A program made the translations under genes and the position numbers. From positions 79,447 to 143,446 of the forward strand of contig NZ_LXEV01000020.1 in NCBI RefSeq assembly GCF_001654965.1: a stretch of DNA of 64,000 nt, in the 5' to 3' direction. This DNA comes from Proteus hauseri ATCC 700826 (GTDB lineage: Bacteria; Pseudomonadota; Gammaproteobacteria; Enterobacterales; Enterobacteriaceae). Shown piece by piece: positions 1 to 11,200 of the stretch. Under the pieces are notes generated by a model. The model was not told the DNA's origin and searched no databases. It worked only from the letters and a program-made list of their open reading frames with translations. Position 1 is the stretch's first letter, and each line of letters opens with the position of its first letter.

Positions 1-1
1 T

Positions 2-1048
2 AACCATATTCGCCGTCAAGGTATGCGTATGGTAGTTGCATCATCAATTTCTGATCCTATTATTCAGCTTATTGCTTCTTTTGCATTGGCATTTGTTTTA
101 TATGCGGCCAGTTTTCCTGAAATTATGGATACATTGACCGCAGGGACTATCACCGTTGTTTTCTCTTCAATGGTTGCATTAATGCGCCCATTAAAATCGT
201 TAACTAATGTTAATGCTCAATTCCAACGTGGTATGGCAGCTTGCCAAACATTATTTGCCATTTTGGATCTAGAGCAGGAAAAAGATACGGGTAAATTAGA
301 GCTGAAAAAACCAACGGGTGATATCGAGTTTCGTAATGTCACTTTCCAATATGCGACGAAAGATACTCCTGCATTGAAAAATCTTTCTTTTACAATTCCT
401 GCAGGAAAAACAGTTGCTTTAGTTGGTCGCTCAGGTTCAGGTAAATCAACGATAGCAAATCTGCTTACTCGTTTTTACGACATTAATGAAGGTGAAATTC
501 TAATTAATGGTCACGATATTCGTGATTACACATTAAAATCACTACGTGACCAAGTCGCATTAGTTTCTCAAAATGTTCATCTATTTAATGAAACAGTAGC
601 GAACAATATTGTTTATGCATGTGAAGATAAATATAGCCGAGAAGATATCGAGAAAGCCGCTAAAATGGCTCATGCTATGGACTTTATCCAAAAATTAGAT
701 AATGGGCTTGATACTGAAATTGGTGAAAATGGTGTACTGCTTTCTGGTGGACAACGTCAACGTATTGCTATTGCAAGGGCGCTATTACGTGATTCACCCA
801 TTTTAATATTAGATGAAGCAACATCAGCACTCGATACCGAATCAGAAAGAGCAATTCAATCAGCACTTGATGAATTGCAGAAAAATAGAACCTCTTTGGT
901 TATTGCTCATCGCTTATCTACAATTGAAAAAGCAGATGAAATTCTGGTAATTGAAGATGGTGAAATTGTTGAACGTGGTGCGCACCTCAATCTTCTAGAA
1001 AAAGAAGGTGTTTATGCACAACTTCATAGGATGCAATTTGGAAAATGA
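2..1048 (+). CDS. msbA: Lipid A/phospholipid flippase MsbA, 3' part
   Basis: This is the C-terminal 348 or so residues of MsbA, the homodimeric inner-membrane ABC exporter that flips lipid A-core from the cytoplasmic to the periplasmic leaflet. The reading frame is open from base 2, so the gene begins outside the window. The visible part starts in the late transmembrane region ([14 protein letters not shown], then [17 protein letters not shown]) and continues into a complete nucleotide-binding domain: Walker [11 protein letters not shown]-loop VSQNVHLF, signature LLSGGQRQR, Walker [13 protein letters not shown] and the H-loop VIAHRLST. It overlaps lpxK by 4 bases (ATGA), so the two are translationally coupled, as in E. 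coli. The end MQFGK matches the family's end. Confidence 0.97.
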   Translation, partial: NHIRRQGMRMVVASSISDPIIQLIASFALAFVLYAASFPEIMDTLTAGTITVVFSSMVALMRPLKSLTNVNAQFQRGMAACQTLFAILDLEQEKDTGKLELKKPTGDIEFRNVTFQYATKDTPALKNLSFTIPAGKTVALVGRSGSGKSTIANLLTRFYDINEGEILINGHDIRDYTLKSLRDQVALVSQNVHLFNETVANNIVYACEDKYSREDIEKAAKMAHAMDFIQKLDNGLDTEIGENGVLLSGGQRQRIAIARALLRDSPILILDEATSALDTESERAIQSALDELQKNRTSLVIAHRLSTIEKADEILVIEDGEIVERGAHLNLLEKEGVYAQLHRMQFGK

Positions 1049-2034
1049 TTGAACGGATTTGGTCTGGTAAATCTTGGTGTTATATTCTCTTGCTGCCATT
1101 TTCATGGTTATATGGTGCTATAGCAATACTGAGACGTATCGCATATCAAAAAGGGTGGTTATCATCGTGGAAATCACCCGTTCCCGTTGTTGTCGTTGGC
1201 AATTTAACCGCGGGTGGTAATGGAAAAACGCCAGTTGTTATTTGGCTGGTTGAGCAACTTATTCAGCAAGGTTTTAAGGCTGGGGTTGTTTCACGCGGCT
1301 ATGGCGGTAAATCAGACCATTATCCTTTATTACTTTCTTCTGAAACAACACCTGCAATGGCAGGTGATGAGCCGGTATTAATTTATCATCGAACTGGTGT
1401 GCCAGTTGCGGTTGCACCAGTTCGACGAGATGCTATAAAAGCATTATTAGCCCAGCATAAGCTTGATGTCATCATCACTGATGACGGATTACAACATTAT
1501 GCCTTACAACGAGATTATGAAATTGTTGTTATTGATGGGCAACGCCGTTTTGGTAATGGTTGGTGGTTACCCGCAGGGCCTATGCGTGAACGTGCAGAGC
1601 GCTTAAATACTGTTGATGCAATTATCGTTAATGGCGGATTAAATCAAAGTAATGAGATAGGTATGGTTTTAGAGGGAGATCTTGCTATTAACCTTAAAAC
1701 AGGTGAAAAAAAACCTATTAATCAACTAAATAAAGCTGTAGCTATGGCGGGAATTGGTCATCCTCCTCGTTTTTTTAATTCTTTAAACGATAAAGGTGTT
1801 GAATTAATTGCGACTAAAGCATTTAGCGATCATAGTGATTATCGTGCGCAAGAGTTACAACAGCTTACTCCACATAATGAGCCACTTATCATGACAGAAA
1901 AAGATGCCGTTAAATGTCAGCATTTTGCTCAAGATAATTGGTGGTATTTACCTGTCTCTGCGGTGCTTAATAATCAAACCGTGCTAAAACAAGTGATTAA
2001 TTTAATTTACAGCTCGAAAAAAACTTGTGTCTAA
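1045..2034 (+). CDS. lpxK: Tetraacyldisaccharide 4'-kinase LpxK
   Basis: LpxK phosphorylates the 4' position of the tetraacyldisaccharide-1-phosphate precursor to make lipid IVA, the sixth step of lipid A synthesis, on the cytoplasmic face of the inner membrane. The 329-residue length matches the family (328 in E. coli). Visible features are an N-terminal hydrophobic segment at about residues 12-32 (membrane anchor), the P-loop [12 protein letters not shown] at about 52-63, and the [11 protein letters not shown] segment typical of the active site. The start ATG sits inside the msbA stop (ATGA overlap), which fixes the start. msbA-lpxK is an essential lipid A export/synthesis unit. Confidence 0.97.
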   Translation: MIERIWSGKSWCYILLLPFSWLYGAIAILRRIAYQKGWLSSWKSPVPVVVVGNLTAGGNGKTPVVIWLVEQLIQQGFKAGVVSRGYGGKSDHYPLLLSSETTPAMAGDEPVLIYHRTGVPVAVAPVRRDAIKALLAQHKLDVIITDDGLQHYALQRDYEIVVIDGQRRFGNGWWLPAGPMRERAERLNTVDAIIVNGGLNQSNEIGMVLEGDLAINLKTGEKKPINQLNKAVAMAGIGHPPRFFNSLNDKGVELIATKAFSDHSDYRAQELQQLTPHNEPLIMTEKDAVKCQHFAQDNWWYLPVSAVLNNQTVLKQVINLIYSSKKTCV

Positions 2035-2560
2035 TCTGAAACAATGATATTTATATTGGAAATCAGGATAGCGTTACATAAAAGATTACCTACCCACTAA
2101 TCGCATATCGCTTTTGTCGTAGTCCAATTTAAATCGCTAATACCCTATCTACTCAAAAGCCTTGTGTGGGTTGTTTGTGGATCTTTAGTGTTGGGTTAAT
2201 TCTTTTGTGCTGTAGATATTGGTTAGCTTTGCGTACTGTTGGTTATAGAAATTGTTTTAAGTAGATACTATTAATTATTTATTTCGAGTTATTCTATTTA
2301 TCGATACGCAATAAAATATTTTTCTCATATCATGTCATTTAATTGTCATGATAATGCTGTAAATATTTTATTAAGCTTATAGATATCTCGTAAGTTAGCT
2401 ATCACGATTTTGAACATTTATATATGAATAATAAAATGCACTACTTAAATTAATGTGTTCAGAATTTAATGGGGTTTTATATAAGAAGACTTAATAAAAA
2501 GTAGGATGCATTTGTGTAGTGAAATAAAACTATACAAAGAACAAAAGGAGTTTATCTATC
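2035..2560. other. Intergenic, 526 bp, probable long cold-shock leader
   Basis: AT-rich DNA between lpxK and the cold-shock-domain gene. E. coli has ycaQ at about this place; I see no remnant of it. No clear rho-independent terminator follows lpxK. Because csp mRNAs usually carry long structured 5' leaders, the distal part may be such a leader, but no promoter could be fixed with confidence. Confidence 0.4.
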
Positions 2561-2776
2561 ATGACATTACAATTAATTATGGGTCGCGTTAAATGGTTTG
2601 ATACTAATAAAGGTTACGGCCTTATTGTATCAACGGATATTGAACAAGAAATTTACGTCAATAAAAAAGCGATAGCCAATACAAAAAATAAAGCTTTAAC
2701 AGAAGGTCAGCATGTTGAATTTTCTGTTATCAGAACTGCGGCAGGTTTAGAAGCTGCTGATGTTATCGGCTTTTAA
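2561..2776 (+). CDS. Divergent CspA-type cold-shock-domain protein
   Basis: A 71-residue single cold-shock domain, the size of CspA paralogs, expected to bind single-stranded RNA/DNA as a small beta barrel. The N-terminal half carries GRVKWFDTNKGYGLI, the RNP1 region, close to the usual KGFGFI form. The RNP2 region, normally VFVHFSAI, reads IYVNKKAI, so the conserved Phe/His positions are lost. The end (EGQHVEFSV...GLEAADV) is typical. A strong ribosome site AAAAGGAG lies 10-14 bases before the ATG. A second ATG (residue 7, IMGRVKW) is a possible alternative start. A perfect 10-bp inverted repeat follows the stop. It is probably a specialised paralog in the CspF/CspH style rather than the main cold-shock protein. 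Confidence 0.85.
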   Translation: MTLQLIMGRVKWFDTNKGYGLIVSTDIEQEIYVNKKAIANTKNKALTEGQHVEFSVIRTAAGLEAADVIGF

Positions 2777-2802
2777 TTACTATCTATACTAATTTATAGA
2801 TA

Positions 2803-2843
2803 AAACAATAGGTTAAATTATTTTTTTCCTATTGTTTACATTA
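2803..2843 (+). terminator. Candidate terminator after the csp-like gene
   Basis: A perfect 10-bp inverted repeat (AAACAATAGG, 15-base loop, CCTATTGTTT) lies 27 bases after the stop. The stem is AT-rich and the T-run sits mainly in the loop and a little downstream, so efficiency is uncertain. Confidence 0.5.
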
Positions 2844-3020
2844 TTGTTTTTTAGTTATCTTTTGGCCTGGGTTTAATGAAGAACATCATAAGTATGTTTA
2901 GAAGATAATATGAAACTCACTAAGTTAATTAGAATGCAATAAAGATAATAAAATGGTTAAATTATTATCAATAAAAGTCGAATGTAATTCTTTATTAATG
3001 ATGTTGTATCCTAATCGATA

Positions 3021-3047
3021 AAAAGCCACTTTGATGTGGCTTTTTTG
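3021..3047 (+). terminator. Rho-independent terminator upstream of ycaR
   Basis: Hairpin GCCAC-TTTGAT-GTGGC flanked by AAAA and TTTTTT. It lies 245 bases after the csp-like gene and 150 bases before ycaR, so it ends either read-through from the csp-like gene or an unannotated short transcript from 2845-3020. Confidence 0.75.
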
Positions 3048-3197
3048 TTGCTGATAGTGAAAAAGAAAATAATAAAATCATTAATAGCAAAAAATAATTG
3101 CATAATAATCGCTAAACGAGCGAGTTAGAGTATTAACGCTGATCCTTCCTTATGATATCCTTTTGGCATATAAATGATTAACCCTTGTGAGGGACAC

Positions 3198-3377
3198 ATG
3201 GATCACCGTTTACTCGAAATAATTGCTTGCCCAGTTTGTCATGGCAAACTTATCTTTGATAAAGAAAATTCAGAGCTTATCTGCAAAATTGATCATTTAG
3301 CTTATCCTGTTCGTGACAATATCCCCGTTCTTCTAGAAAATGAAGCAAGAGAATTGTCACTAGAAGAGGAAAGATAA
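3198..3377 (+). CDS. ycaR: UPF0434 small zinc-ribbon-like protein YcaR
   Basis: A 59-residue protein of the YcaR/Trm112-like UPF0434 family (60 residues in E. coli). It begins [18 protein letters not shown]; the CPVC pair and Cys37 resemble a half zinc ribbon, and the [11 protein letters not shown] core is typical. The start at 3198 is chosen by this conserved beginning and the GAGGGACAC ribosome site; an in-frame ATG at 3174 would add eight unrelated residues. It lies 4 bases before kdsB, the same pairing as in E. coli, so co-transcription is expected. Its biochemical role is not established; a Trm112-like helper role is only an analogy. Confidence 0.93.
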   Translation: MDHRLLEIIACPVCHGKLIFDKENSELICKIDHLAYPVRDNIPVLLENEARELSLEEER

Positions 3378-3381
3378 TTTC

Positions 3382-4143
3382 ATGTTTACGGTCATTATCC
3401 CTGGTCGATATGCATCGACTCGTTTACCCGGCAAACCATTAGCTGATATTCATGGTAAACCTATGATTGTCCGCGTAATGGAACAAGCAAAGCGCTCTGG
3501 TGCGCAGCGTGTGATTGTAGCTACAGATAATTTGGATGTGGTGGCTGCAGTTGAAAATGCGAGGGGTGAAGCGTGTATGACCCGTGAAGATCACCACTCA
3601 GGTACTGAACGCCTAGCAGAAGTGATTGAAAAATATCAATTTGCAGATGATGAGATAATTGTTAACGTTCAAGGGGATGAACCCCTTATTCCTCCTGCTA
3701 TTATTAGCCAAGTTGCAGAAAATTTAGCTAATTGTGGTGCAGGAATGGCAACACTTGCTGTGCCTATCGTTGACTCAAAAGAAGCCTTTAATCCCAATGC
3801 TGTTAAAGTGGTAATGGATGCTAAAGGGTTTGCTCTCTATTTTTCTCGCGCCACTATTCCTTGGGAACGTGACCGTTTTAATTTATCCCATGATGAAATT
3901 GGTGAGCATTATCTGCGTCATATCGGTATTTATGCTTATCGTGCAGGTTTTGTCCGTCGTTATATCAATTGGGCACCAAGCCCGTTGGAATCTATCGAGA
4001 TGTTAGAACAGCTTCGTGTTCTGTGGTATGGCGAAAAGATCCATGTTGCGAAAGCATTAGAAGTGCCTGGTGTAGGTGTTGATACACAAGATGACTTAAT
4101 TGCAGCAAGAGCAGCATATCGAGCCCTTAACCAAGAGTTCTAA
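3382..4143 (+). CDS. kdsB: CMP-KDO synthetase KdsB
   Basis: 3-deoxy-manno-octulosonate cytidylyltransferase, which activates KDO with CTP to give CMP-KDO for the inner core of lipopolysaccharide; cytoplasmic. The 253 residues compare with 248 in E. coli. The nucleotide-binding signature [10 protein letters not shown] is at residues 9-18 and NVQGDEPL at 95-102, both diagnostic of the family. It follows ycaR closely and is ended by a strong hairpin at 4169-4200. With lpxK and msbA it makes this end of the window a lipopolysaccharide-synthesis neighbourhood. Confidence 0.97.
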   Translation: MFTVIIPGRYASTRLPGKPLADIHGKPMIVRVMEQAKRSGAQRVIVATDNLDVVAAVENARGEACMTREDHHSGTERLAEVIEKYQFADDEIIVNVQGDEPLIPPAIISQVAENLANCGAGMATLAVPIVDSKEAFNPNAVKVVMDAKGFALYFSRATIPWERDRFNLSHDEIGEHYLRHIGIYAYRAGFVRRYINWAPSPLESIEMLEQLRVLWYGEKIHVAKALEVPGVGVDTQDDLIAARAAYRALNQEF

Positions 4144-4168
4144 TATTTGGTTAAAAAATAATTTTTCT

Positions 4169-4201
4169 ACGGCACTCAATATAATTAGAGTGCCGTTTTT
4201 G
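4169..4201 (+). terminator. Terminator of ycaR-kdsB
   Basis: Stem CGGCACTC / GAGTGCCG with a 10-base loop, followed by TTTTTTG. It lies between the convergent kdsB and elyC; the T-run is on the plus strand only. Confidence 0.9.
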
Positions 4202-4221
4202 TAGTTAAATCTAATAACGAT

Positions 4222-5055
4222 CTAGTTATTCGCATTTATCTCTTTATTCTTAGCTTTTTCATTCTCTGGGATCACCGCAGGCTGCCCCGCAGGTTTAATT
4301 GATTGCCACATTGATCCTAAAAATTCATACCACGCGCGTTCGCTATGTTGAAAATAGCTTGCTGAAGGAATGTATTTTTCCCAAGGATGTAGTGGTGTTG
4401 TGATAGCTAATTGATTAGCTGGAGCAACAATAGGCTGCATTCCACGGGCTAAAAAGAAACGCTCAGCACGAGCTAAGTGATTAGCTGAAGTAACTAATAA
4501 GAACGGTTGTTTACCTATTAGCTTATCAACTTCGTAAGCTTCTTCTTCTGTATCTTTAGGAATGGATAATGCAATGGTTTTATCCGCAGGCACTCCTAAA
4601 GATTGAGCAACTTGGGCGGCAACTTCAGCACTACTTATTTTATTTACCCCAGCACCACCTGTAAAAATAAGGGTTGCGTTAGGGTTGCAATAATAAAGGC
4701 GTACAGCTTCAGCAACTCGAAATAAACTATTATTTAATAGATTAGAACTTGGTGCCCACTCCGGGTTATAAGTAAATCCACCACCTAAAACGACAATATA
4801 GTTAACTTCTTTAGGTAAATTTTCTCGTAATTCATAACGAGTTTGATACTCTTTTTCACTTGGCATCAATAAGGTATCAGCGATGGGTTGTATTCCTAAA
4901 ATAGCCAATAAAAATATGGCTGCTGTGAGCAAGCTTTTTCCTGTTTTTTGCCAGCGAGTAAACCAGAGTAAGATAAGAGCAAAAGAAGCCACAAGTAGTA
5001 ACAAAGGAAAAGGCATCAATAGGCTACCAATATATTTTTTGAGCAAAAACAGCAT
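4222..5055 (-). CDS. elyC: Envelope biogenesis factor ElyC (DUF218)
   Basis: A 277-residue inner-membrane protein of the DUF218/ElyC family (259 in E. coli). Loss of ElyC in E. coli disturbs peptidoglycan synthesis at low temperature; the reaction is unknown. Two hydrophobic segments at about residues 5-27 and 37-58 should anchor it, with the DUF218 domain in the periplasm: NYIVVLGGGF, IFTGGAGV, then DTEEEAYEV and LLVTSANHLARAERFF. The C-terminus carries an extra charged tail (ENEKAKNKEINANN). It is convergent with kdsB and divergent from cmoM; the first ATG is used, preceded by ATCCTGAG-type sequence on the plus strand (a weak ribosome site). Confidence 0.93.
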   Translation of the reverse strand: MLFLLKKYIGSLLMPFPLLLLVASFALILLWFTRWQKTGKSLLTAAIFLLAILGIQPIADTLLMPSEKEYQTRYELRENLPKEVNYIVVLGGGFTYNPEWAPSSNLLNNSLFRVAEAVRLYYCNPNATLIFTGGAGVNKISSAEVAAQVAQSLGVPADKTIALSIPKDTEEEAYEVDKLIGKQPFLLVTSANHLARAERFFLARGMQPIVAPANQLAITTPLHPWEKYIPSASYFQHSERAWYEFLGSMWQSIKPAGQPAVIPENEKAKNKEINANN

Positions 5056-5429
5056 AAATTATCCTGAGTTGAATGAAATACATGCAATTGATAGCAAAAC
5101 CTTAGTGAAAACTAGGGGATTTAAGAAGCGCTGTGTCAAAATAGGCAATAGCGTTCTATCTTTCTAAATTCTAGCCGGTAGAAATCAAAAGCAGTTAATA
5201 ATTTATAAAACGATAAACGTTTGAACGTTAATTTTTTCATTAATAAGCGTTATATTTATACAGCGCTTTGCGAATAGTCTGATTCATGGCTTATTTCTTT
5301 ATAGAAAACAGTCAGTATCATAGAACACTGGTAAAATTATTGTCTTTAATGATGCACAGTGTCTCATATTTTTTGAATTTATCAGAATGCAAAGAGCGCA
5401 GTAACAGGTCGTTATCATGAGGCGTTTTA
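5056..5429. other. Divergent intergenic region elyC / cmoM
   Basis: 374 bp, strongly AT-rich, which must hold the promoters of both elyC (minus) and the cmoM-mukFEB operon (plus). No coding signal is convincing; a 64-codon minus-strand open frame at 5299-5493 overlaps the cmoM start and looks accidental. No operator was recognised. Confidence 0.5.
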
Positions 5430-6203
5430 ATGTCAGATCGTAATTTTGACGATATTGCTGATAAGTTCTCTCGCAATATCTATGGCACAACAAAAGGTAA
5501 AATCCGTCAGGCAGTGATTTGGCAAGATTTACAACAATTACTGACTCAATTTCCTAATCGTTCTTTGCGTATTTTAGATGCTGGTGGAGGCGAAGGTTAT
5601 TTTTCTCGCCAACTTGCAAAACTTGGCCATCAAATCATTTTATGTGATTTATCTCAAGAAATGCTTAATCGAGCAGAAGAAGCAGCAATGGAAGATGGCG
5701 TTGTGCAAAATATGACATTTATTTGTTGTGCGGCTCAAGATATTAAACAGCATGTAGATGAAAAACTTGACTTAATTTTGTTTCATGCAGTATTGGAATG
5801 GATCACGGATCAGAAAGATGCCGTAAATGTTCTTACCGATATGCTATTGCCTAATGGTATCTTATCGTTGATGTTTTACAATGCTAACGGAATTGTAATG
5901 AGAAATGCTATTTTAGGGAATTTTCATTTAGCGGCCCCTGAAATACCGCGTAGAAGAAAACGGTCGTTGTCACCTCAAAATCCATTACAACCTGAAGATG
6001 TTTATCAATGGCTGTCTGAATTTTCGATGAATATACTAGGAAAAACAGGTGTACGTGTTTTTCATGATTATTTGCAAAGTCGTCAGCTACAAAATAAAGA
6101 TTTCCCTGCGTTGCTTGCGTTAGAGCAGCGTTATTGTCGGCAAGAGCCCTATATAAGTCTGGGGCGCTACATTCATGTCATGGCACAAAAGCGTGTAAAT
6201 TAA
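5430..6203 (+). CDS. cmoM: tRNA 5-carboxymethoxyuridine methyltransferase CmoM
   Basis: CmoM (formerly SmtA) uses S-adenosylmethionine to methylate the carboxyl group of 5-carboxymethoxyuridine at position 34 of certain tRNAs, giving mcmo5U. The 257 residues (261 in E. coli) show a class I methyltransferase fold: motif I ILDAGGGEGYFS at 48-59, an acidic LCDLS end of strand 2, and LDLILFHAVLEW after strand 4. GAGG lies 8 bases before the ATG. It is the first gene of the cmoM-mukF-mukE-mukB operon, only 9 bases before mukF, as in other Enterobacterales. Confidence 0.95.
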   Translation: MSDRNFDDIADKFSRNIYGTTKGKIRQAVIWQDLQQLLTQFPNRSLRILDAGGGEGYFSRQLAKLGHQIILCDLSQEMLNRAEEAAMEDGVVQNMTFICCAAQDIKQHVDEKLDLILFHAVLEWITDQKDAVNVLTDMLLPNGILSLMFYNANGIVMRNAILGNFHLAAPEIPRRRKRSLSPQNPLQPEDVYQWLSEFSMNILGKTGVRVFHDYLQSRQLQNKDFPALLALEQRYCRQEPYISLGRYIHVMAQKRVN

Positions 6204-6212
6204 GGATGTACT

Positions 6213-7535
6213 ATGAGTGATTTTACCCAGACCGTTCCTGAGTTAGTGTCTTGGGCGAGAAAAAATGATTTCTCGATTTTACTGCCACCTGAAAGATTAG
6301 CTTTTTTGATGGCAGTTGCTGTATTAAACAGCGAACGCCTTGATGGCGAGATGAGTGAAGGTGAGTTGATTGACGCTTTTAGAGAGGTTTGCAAGGGCTT
6401 TGAACAACCGGCCGAAGCGATTCAGGTACGTGCTAATAATGCCATTAACGATATGGTTAAACAGCGCCTCTTTAACCGTTTTACTAGTGAACTGGTAGAA
6501 GGTAATGCGATTTATCGCTTAACGCCATTAGGTATTGGTATTAGTGATTATTATATTCGCCAACGTGAATTTTCATCATTACGATTATCAATGCAGCTTT
6601 CTGTCGTTGCAGGTGAATTAGATTCTGCTGCAAGTTCAGCAGAGGATGGGGGTGATGAATATCACTGGCATCGAAATGTCTTTGCCCCATTAAAATATTC
6701 AGTTGCTGAAATTTTCGATAGTATCGACTTGTCTCAACGTATTATGGACGAGCAGCAAAACAGCGTAAAAGAAGATATTGCCGAGCTACTAAATCAAGAT
6801 TGGCAAGCTGCAATTTCAAGTTGCGAACAACTGTTATCAGAAACATCAGGTACGTTAAGAGAACTACAAGATACCCTTGAAGCCGCCGGTGATAAGCTAC
6901 AAGCTAACCTTTTGCGTATTCAAGAAGCGAATATGAATTCAGGTCATGTAGAGCAAATTGATACACTCGTTTTTGAATTACAAAGTAAGTTAGACCGAAT
7001 TATCAGTTGGGGCCAGCAATCCATCGATTTATGGATTGGTTATGACCGACACGTTCATAAATTTATTCGTACAGCGATTGATATGGATAAAAATCGGATT
7101 TTCTCACGCCGATTACGCCAGTCAGTACAAAATTATTTTGAAAGCCCGTGGGCATTAACTTATGCCAATGCGGATAGACTTTTTGATATGCGCGATGAAG
7201 AACTGACATTGCGAGATGAAGAAGTTACAGGTGAGTTACCTGAAGAATTAGAATATCAAATGTTCAGTGAAGTTAATGAGCAAATAACCCAATGGGTTGA
7301 ACAAGAACTCGCCTCTTATAAATTAGAAAAAAGAGCGTTAGATCTGGGTTCAGTGCTGGTTGAATTTCTTCACCATTATCCACAACAAAAACATTTTGAT
7401 GTGGCGCGTATTGTCATTGATCAGGCGGTACGATTGGGTGTAGCACAAGCTGAACTTGCAGGATTACCAGCAAAATGGTCAGACATTAACGAATATGGAG
7501 CTAAGGTACAGGCGCATGTCATCGATACATACTGA
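6213..7535 (+). CDS. mukF: Chromosome partition kleisin MukF
   Basis: MukF is the kleisin of the MukBEF condensin; it bridges the heads of the MukB dimer and binds MukE dimers. The protein is 440 residues, exactly the E. coli length. It begins [20 protein letters not shown], followed by the winged-helix dimerisation domain and a long helical middle; the C-terminal winged helix that contacts the MukB head is at the end. AAGGATG precedes the ATG. Its 3' end overlaps mukE by 20 bases. Confidence 0.97.
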   Translation: MSDFTQTVPELVSWARKNDFSILLPPERLAFLMAVAVLNSERLDGEMSEGELIDAFREVCKGFEQPAEAIQVRANNAINDMVKQRLFNRFTSELVEGNAIYRLTPLGIGISDYYIRQREFSSLRLSMQLSVVAGELDSAASSAEDGGDEYHWHRNVFAPLKYSVAEIFDSIDLSQRIMDEQQNSVKEDIAELLNQDWQAAISSCEQLLSETSGTLRELQDTLEAAGDKLQANLLRIQEANMNSGHVEQIDTLVFELQSKLDRIISWGQQSIDLWIGYDRHVHKFIRTAIDMDKNRIFSRRLRQSVQNYFESPWALTYANADRLFDMRDEELTLRDEEVTGELPEELEYQMFSEVNEQITQWVEQELASYKLEKRALDLGSVLVEFLHHYPQQKHFDVARIVIDQAVRLGVAQAELAGLPAKWSDINEYGAKVQAHVIDTY

Positions 7536-8247
7536 GCAATTTATGCCAGCAAAACTGGCACAGGCATTAGCGAACTCACTTTTCCCTGAACTGGATAGTC
7601 AGTTACGTGCAGGTCGGCATATTGGTATAGATGATCTAGATAACCATGCTTTTTTGATGGATTTTCAAGATGAGTTATCCGATTTTTATGCGCGTTATAA
7701 CGTCGAATTAATTCGAGCACCTGAAGGTTTTTTCTATCTTCGTCCACGTTCAACCACACTTATTCCTCGTTCAGTACTTGCAGAAATGGATATGCTGGTG
7801 GGTAAAATTTTGTGTTACCTCTACCTTAGTCCAGAGCGATTAGCGAATCAGGGGATTTTTACCGTACAAGAACTGTTTGATGAATTACGTACTCTTGCGG
7901 ATGAGTCAAAATTACTTCGTTTAGTCAACCAGCGTTCTACAGGCTCTGATTTAGACTTGCAAAAACTACAAGAAAAAATGAGAACATCACTAAACCGCTT
8001 ACGTCGTTTAGGTATGATCGCGTTTTTACAAAATGATATGCAACGTTTTTCAATAACTGAGTCAGTGTTTCGCTTTGGTGCAGATGTTCGTAGTGGTGAC
8101 TCTCCTATTGAAGCTCAATTACGCATGATCCGCGATGGTGAAGCAATGGCGCTAGAAAGTGAGCCGGCATTATCCAATGATGATGACGAAAATGAAGATG
8201 AGCAATTGCACGCCAATGAGGATGATGCGGAGGAAGAAAATAAATGA
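7516..8247 (+). CDS. mukE: Chromosome partition protein MukE
   Basis: MukE (KITE-type tandem winged-helix subunit) binds the middle of MukF and regulates MukB loading on DNA. The 243-residue protein begins [18 protein letters not shown]; this start at 7516 matches the E. coli start MSSTNIEQVMPVKL and has AAGG upstream inside mukF, so a longer frame to 7456 is rejected. The middle ([41 protein letters not shown]) is nearly identical to E. coli; the acidic C-terminal tail ([12 protein letters not shown]...DDAEEENK) is longer and differs. The stop overlaps the mukB start (ATGA). Confidence 0.96.
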   Translation: MSSIHTEQFMPAKLAQALANSLFPELDSQLRAGRHIGIDDLDNHAFLMDFQDELSDFYARYNVELIRAPEGFFYLRPRSTTLIPRSVLAEMDMLVGKILCYLYLSPERLANQGIFTVQELFDELRTLADESKLLRLVNQRSTGSDLDLQKLQEKMRTSLNRLRRLGMIAFLQNDMQRFSITESVFRFGADVRSGDSPIEAQLRMIRDGEAMALESEPALSNDDDENEDEQLHANEDDAEEENK

Positions 8248-11200
8248 TTGAACGGGGAAAGTTTCGCTCATTAACACTAATCAACTGGAATGGCTTTTTT
8301 GCTCGTACGTTTGACTTAGATGAGTTAGTTACCACATTATCGGGTGGTAATGGTGCAGGAAAATCAACCACCATGGCAGCTTTTATTACTGCTATGATCC
8401 CAGATCTCACCTTACTTCATTTCCGTAACACCACAGAAGCAGGTTCTACGAGTGGTTCACGTGATAAAGGCTTATACGGTAAATTACGCCCTGGAGTTTG
8501 TTACGCTGTATTAGATGTGATTAACTCTCGCCATTTACGTGCGGTTGTAGGTGTACGCTTGCAACAAATTGCAGGAAGAGATAAAAAAGTTGATATAAAA
8601 CCCTTTATGATCCAAGGGTTACCAATGGCTGAAAATCCAACGGAAATCTTAACGCAAGCCGTTGCCGAGCGCCAAGCACGTGTTTTACCGCTTAACGAAT
8701 TAAAAGAGAGAGTTGAAGCGATAGATGGCGTGGTATTTAGACAATTTAACTCAATTACAGATTTCCATGCTGTTATGTTCGATTTAGGGGTTATCCCTAA
8801 ACGTCTTCGATCAGCCAGTGATCGAGCCAAATTTTATCGCTTAATTGAAGCTTCTTTATATGGTGGTATTTCTAGCGCCATTACTCGTTCTTTACGTGAC
8901 TATTTATTACCTGAAAATAGTGGTGTCAGAAAAGCATTTCAGGATATGGAAGGGGCATTGCGTGAAAACCGCATGACACTCGAGGCTATTCGTGTAACTC
9001 AATCAGACCGTGATTTATTTAAACATTTAATCACTGAGGCAACCTCCTATGTTGCCGCTGATTATATGCGCCATGCTAATGAAAGACGGGTTCATCTTGA
9101 TGAAGCATTGAATGTTCGCCGAGAATTATGGAGCCAGCGTAAATCGATTAATAACGAAGCGTATCGCTTTGTGGAAATGGGGAAAGAGCTTGAAGAACAA
9201 CAAGCGTTATCTTCAGATCTTGAAGCAGACTATCAAGCAGCAAGCGATAGATTAAATCTGGTGCAAAATGCAGTTCGCCAGCAAGAGAAAATTGATCGTT
9301 ATGTTGCTGATGTTGAAGAGATAACATTTCGTTTAGAAGAACAAAGTGAAGTTGTTGAAGAAGCCGCATCAAAGAAAGAAGAGCTAGAAGCAAGAGTTGA
9401 ATCAGCAGAAGAAGAAGTTGATGAACTGAAAAATCAGCTAGCAGATTATCAACAAGCGTTGGATGTGCAACAAACGCGAGCGATTCAATATCGTCAAGCT
9501 GTACAAGCGTTAGAGCGCGCCAAAGCGCAGTGTGGTATCGATGATTTAGATGAAACCAACGCCGAAGAGTGGGCGAACCGTATTCAAAATAAGATACAAA
9601 CTATCACTCATACGCTACTTTCTATGGAGCAGAAACTAAATGTTTCTGATGCAGCAAAAACTCAGTTTGATCAGGCATATAAGCTAATTAGCTCAATTGT
9701 TGGTGAAGTTAATCGCCAAGATGCGTGGGGCGCTGCAAAAAATGCATTGCGCGAGTGGTCTTCACATCGACATCAAGCTGATAGGGTTCATCCTATCAGA
9801 ATGCAGTTGGCAGAATTAGAGCAGCGTTTACAGCAAAGAAATAATGCGCAAAGACAACTTGCAGAATTTAATAAACATCATGGTAACGCAATGGAGCCAG
9901 ATGATTTATTGATTCTACAAGATGAATTAGAAGCAAAAATTGAAGAATTGAGTGATTATGTCAACGAATCTGGCGAACAACGCATGCAAATGCGACAAGA
10001 GCTAGATCAGCTAAAACAGCAAATTCAAAAATTAACTAAGCAAGCCCCAGCTTGGATTGCGGCACAAGATGCGCTAACTCAATTATGTGAACAAACAAAT
10101 CAATCTTTCGAAACAGGGCATCAAGTAACTGAATATATGCAGCAGTTACTTGAGAAAGAGCGTGAAGCCACGGTATTACGGGATGAAACGGCAGCACGTA
10201 AACAACAGATTGAAGCACAAATTGAGCGTCTAAGTCAGCCAAGCGGTGCTGAAGATAGCCGACTGATTACATTAGCTGAGCGTTTTAACGGTGTTTTATT
10301 ATCAGAAATTTACGATGATATTACTCTAGAAGATGCGCCATATTTCTCCGCACTGTATGGCCCTGCTCGCCATGCTATTGTGGTACAAGATCTCGCACCG
10401 GTTCAGGAACAATTAGCAACATTAGAAGATTGTCCTGAGGATCTCTATTTTATTGAAGGTGATCCTCAATCTTTCGATGATAGCGTGTTCAATGCACAAG
10501 AAATGGATAAAGCTGTTCTAATCAAAAGTTCAGATAGACAATGGCGTTACTCTCGTTACCCAGAAATTCCACTTTTTGGTCGCGCTGCTCGTGAAAGCCA
10601 ATTAGATATTTTAACGCATCAACGTGATGAATTATCTGAACTGTATGCGACACAAGCTTTTGATGTGCAAAAAATTCAGCGCGCCCATCATGCTTTCAGT
10701 CAATTTGTTGGGCAACATATTTCTGTCGCTTTTGAAGCTGATCCTGAAGAAGATATTCGTCAGTTAAATCAGCGTCGCAATGAAATTGAAAGAGCTCTGG
10801 CACAGTACGAAGAAAGCACTCAGCAGCAACGTCAGCATTATGCGCAAGCGAAAGAATCGTTAGCGCTGCTAAATAAACTGATCCCACAAGTTAATATCTT
10901 GATGGATGAGACGTTAATTGATCGTGTTGAAGAGTTGCGCGAAGAACTTTATGTTGCTGAAGAGTCTATGCGTTATTTGCAACGCCATGAAAAAGCGTTG
11001 GCGACATTAGAGCCCATAGCGGCTATTTTGCAAAGTGATCCGCAAGAGCATGAACAATTAACAAAAGATTACGAACAAGCTAAAACCGAGCAACAGCGTT
11101 ATCAACAACACGCTTTCTTGCTGGTGGAAGTGGTGCAACGTCGCGCCCACTTTAGTTACAGCGATGCGGTCGAGATTGTGAGTGAAAATAGCGATCTTAA

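Noticed and set aside
5299..5493. 64-codon minus-strand frame before cmoM
   Set aside because: It overlaps the cmoM start, has no ribosome site and no recognisable protein features; an accidental frame in AT-rich DNA.
8105..8410. 101-codon minus-strand frame inside mukE/mukB
   Set aside because: Antisense shadow of two strongly conserved genes.
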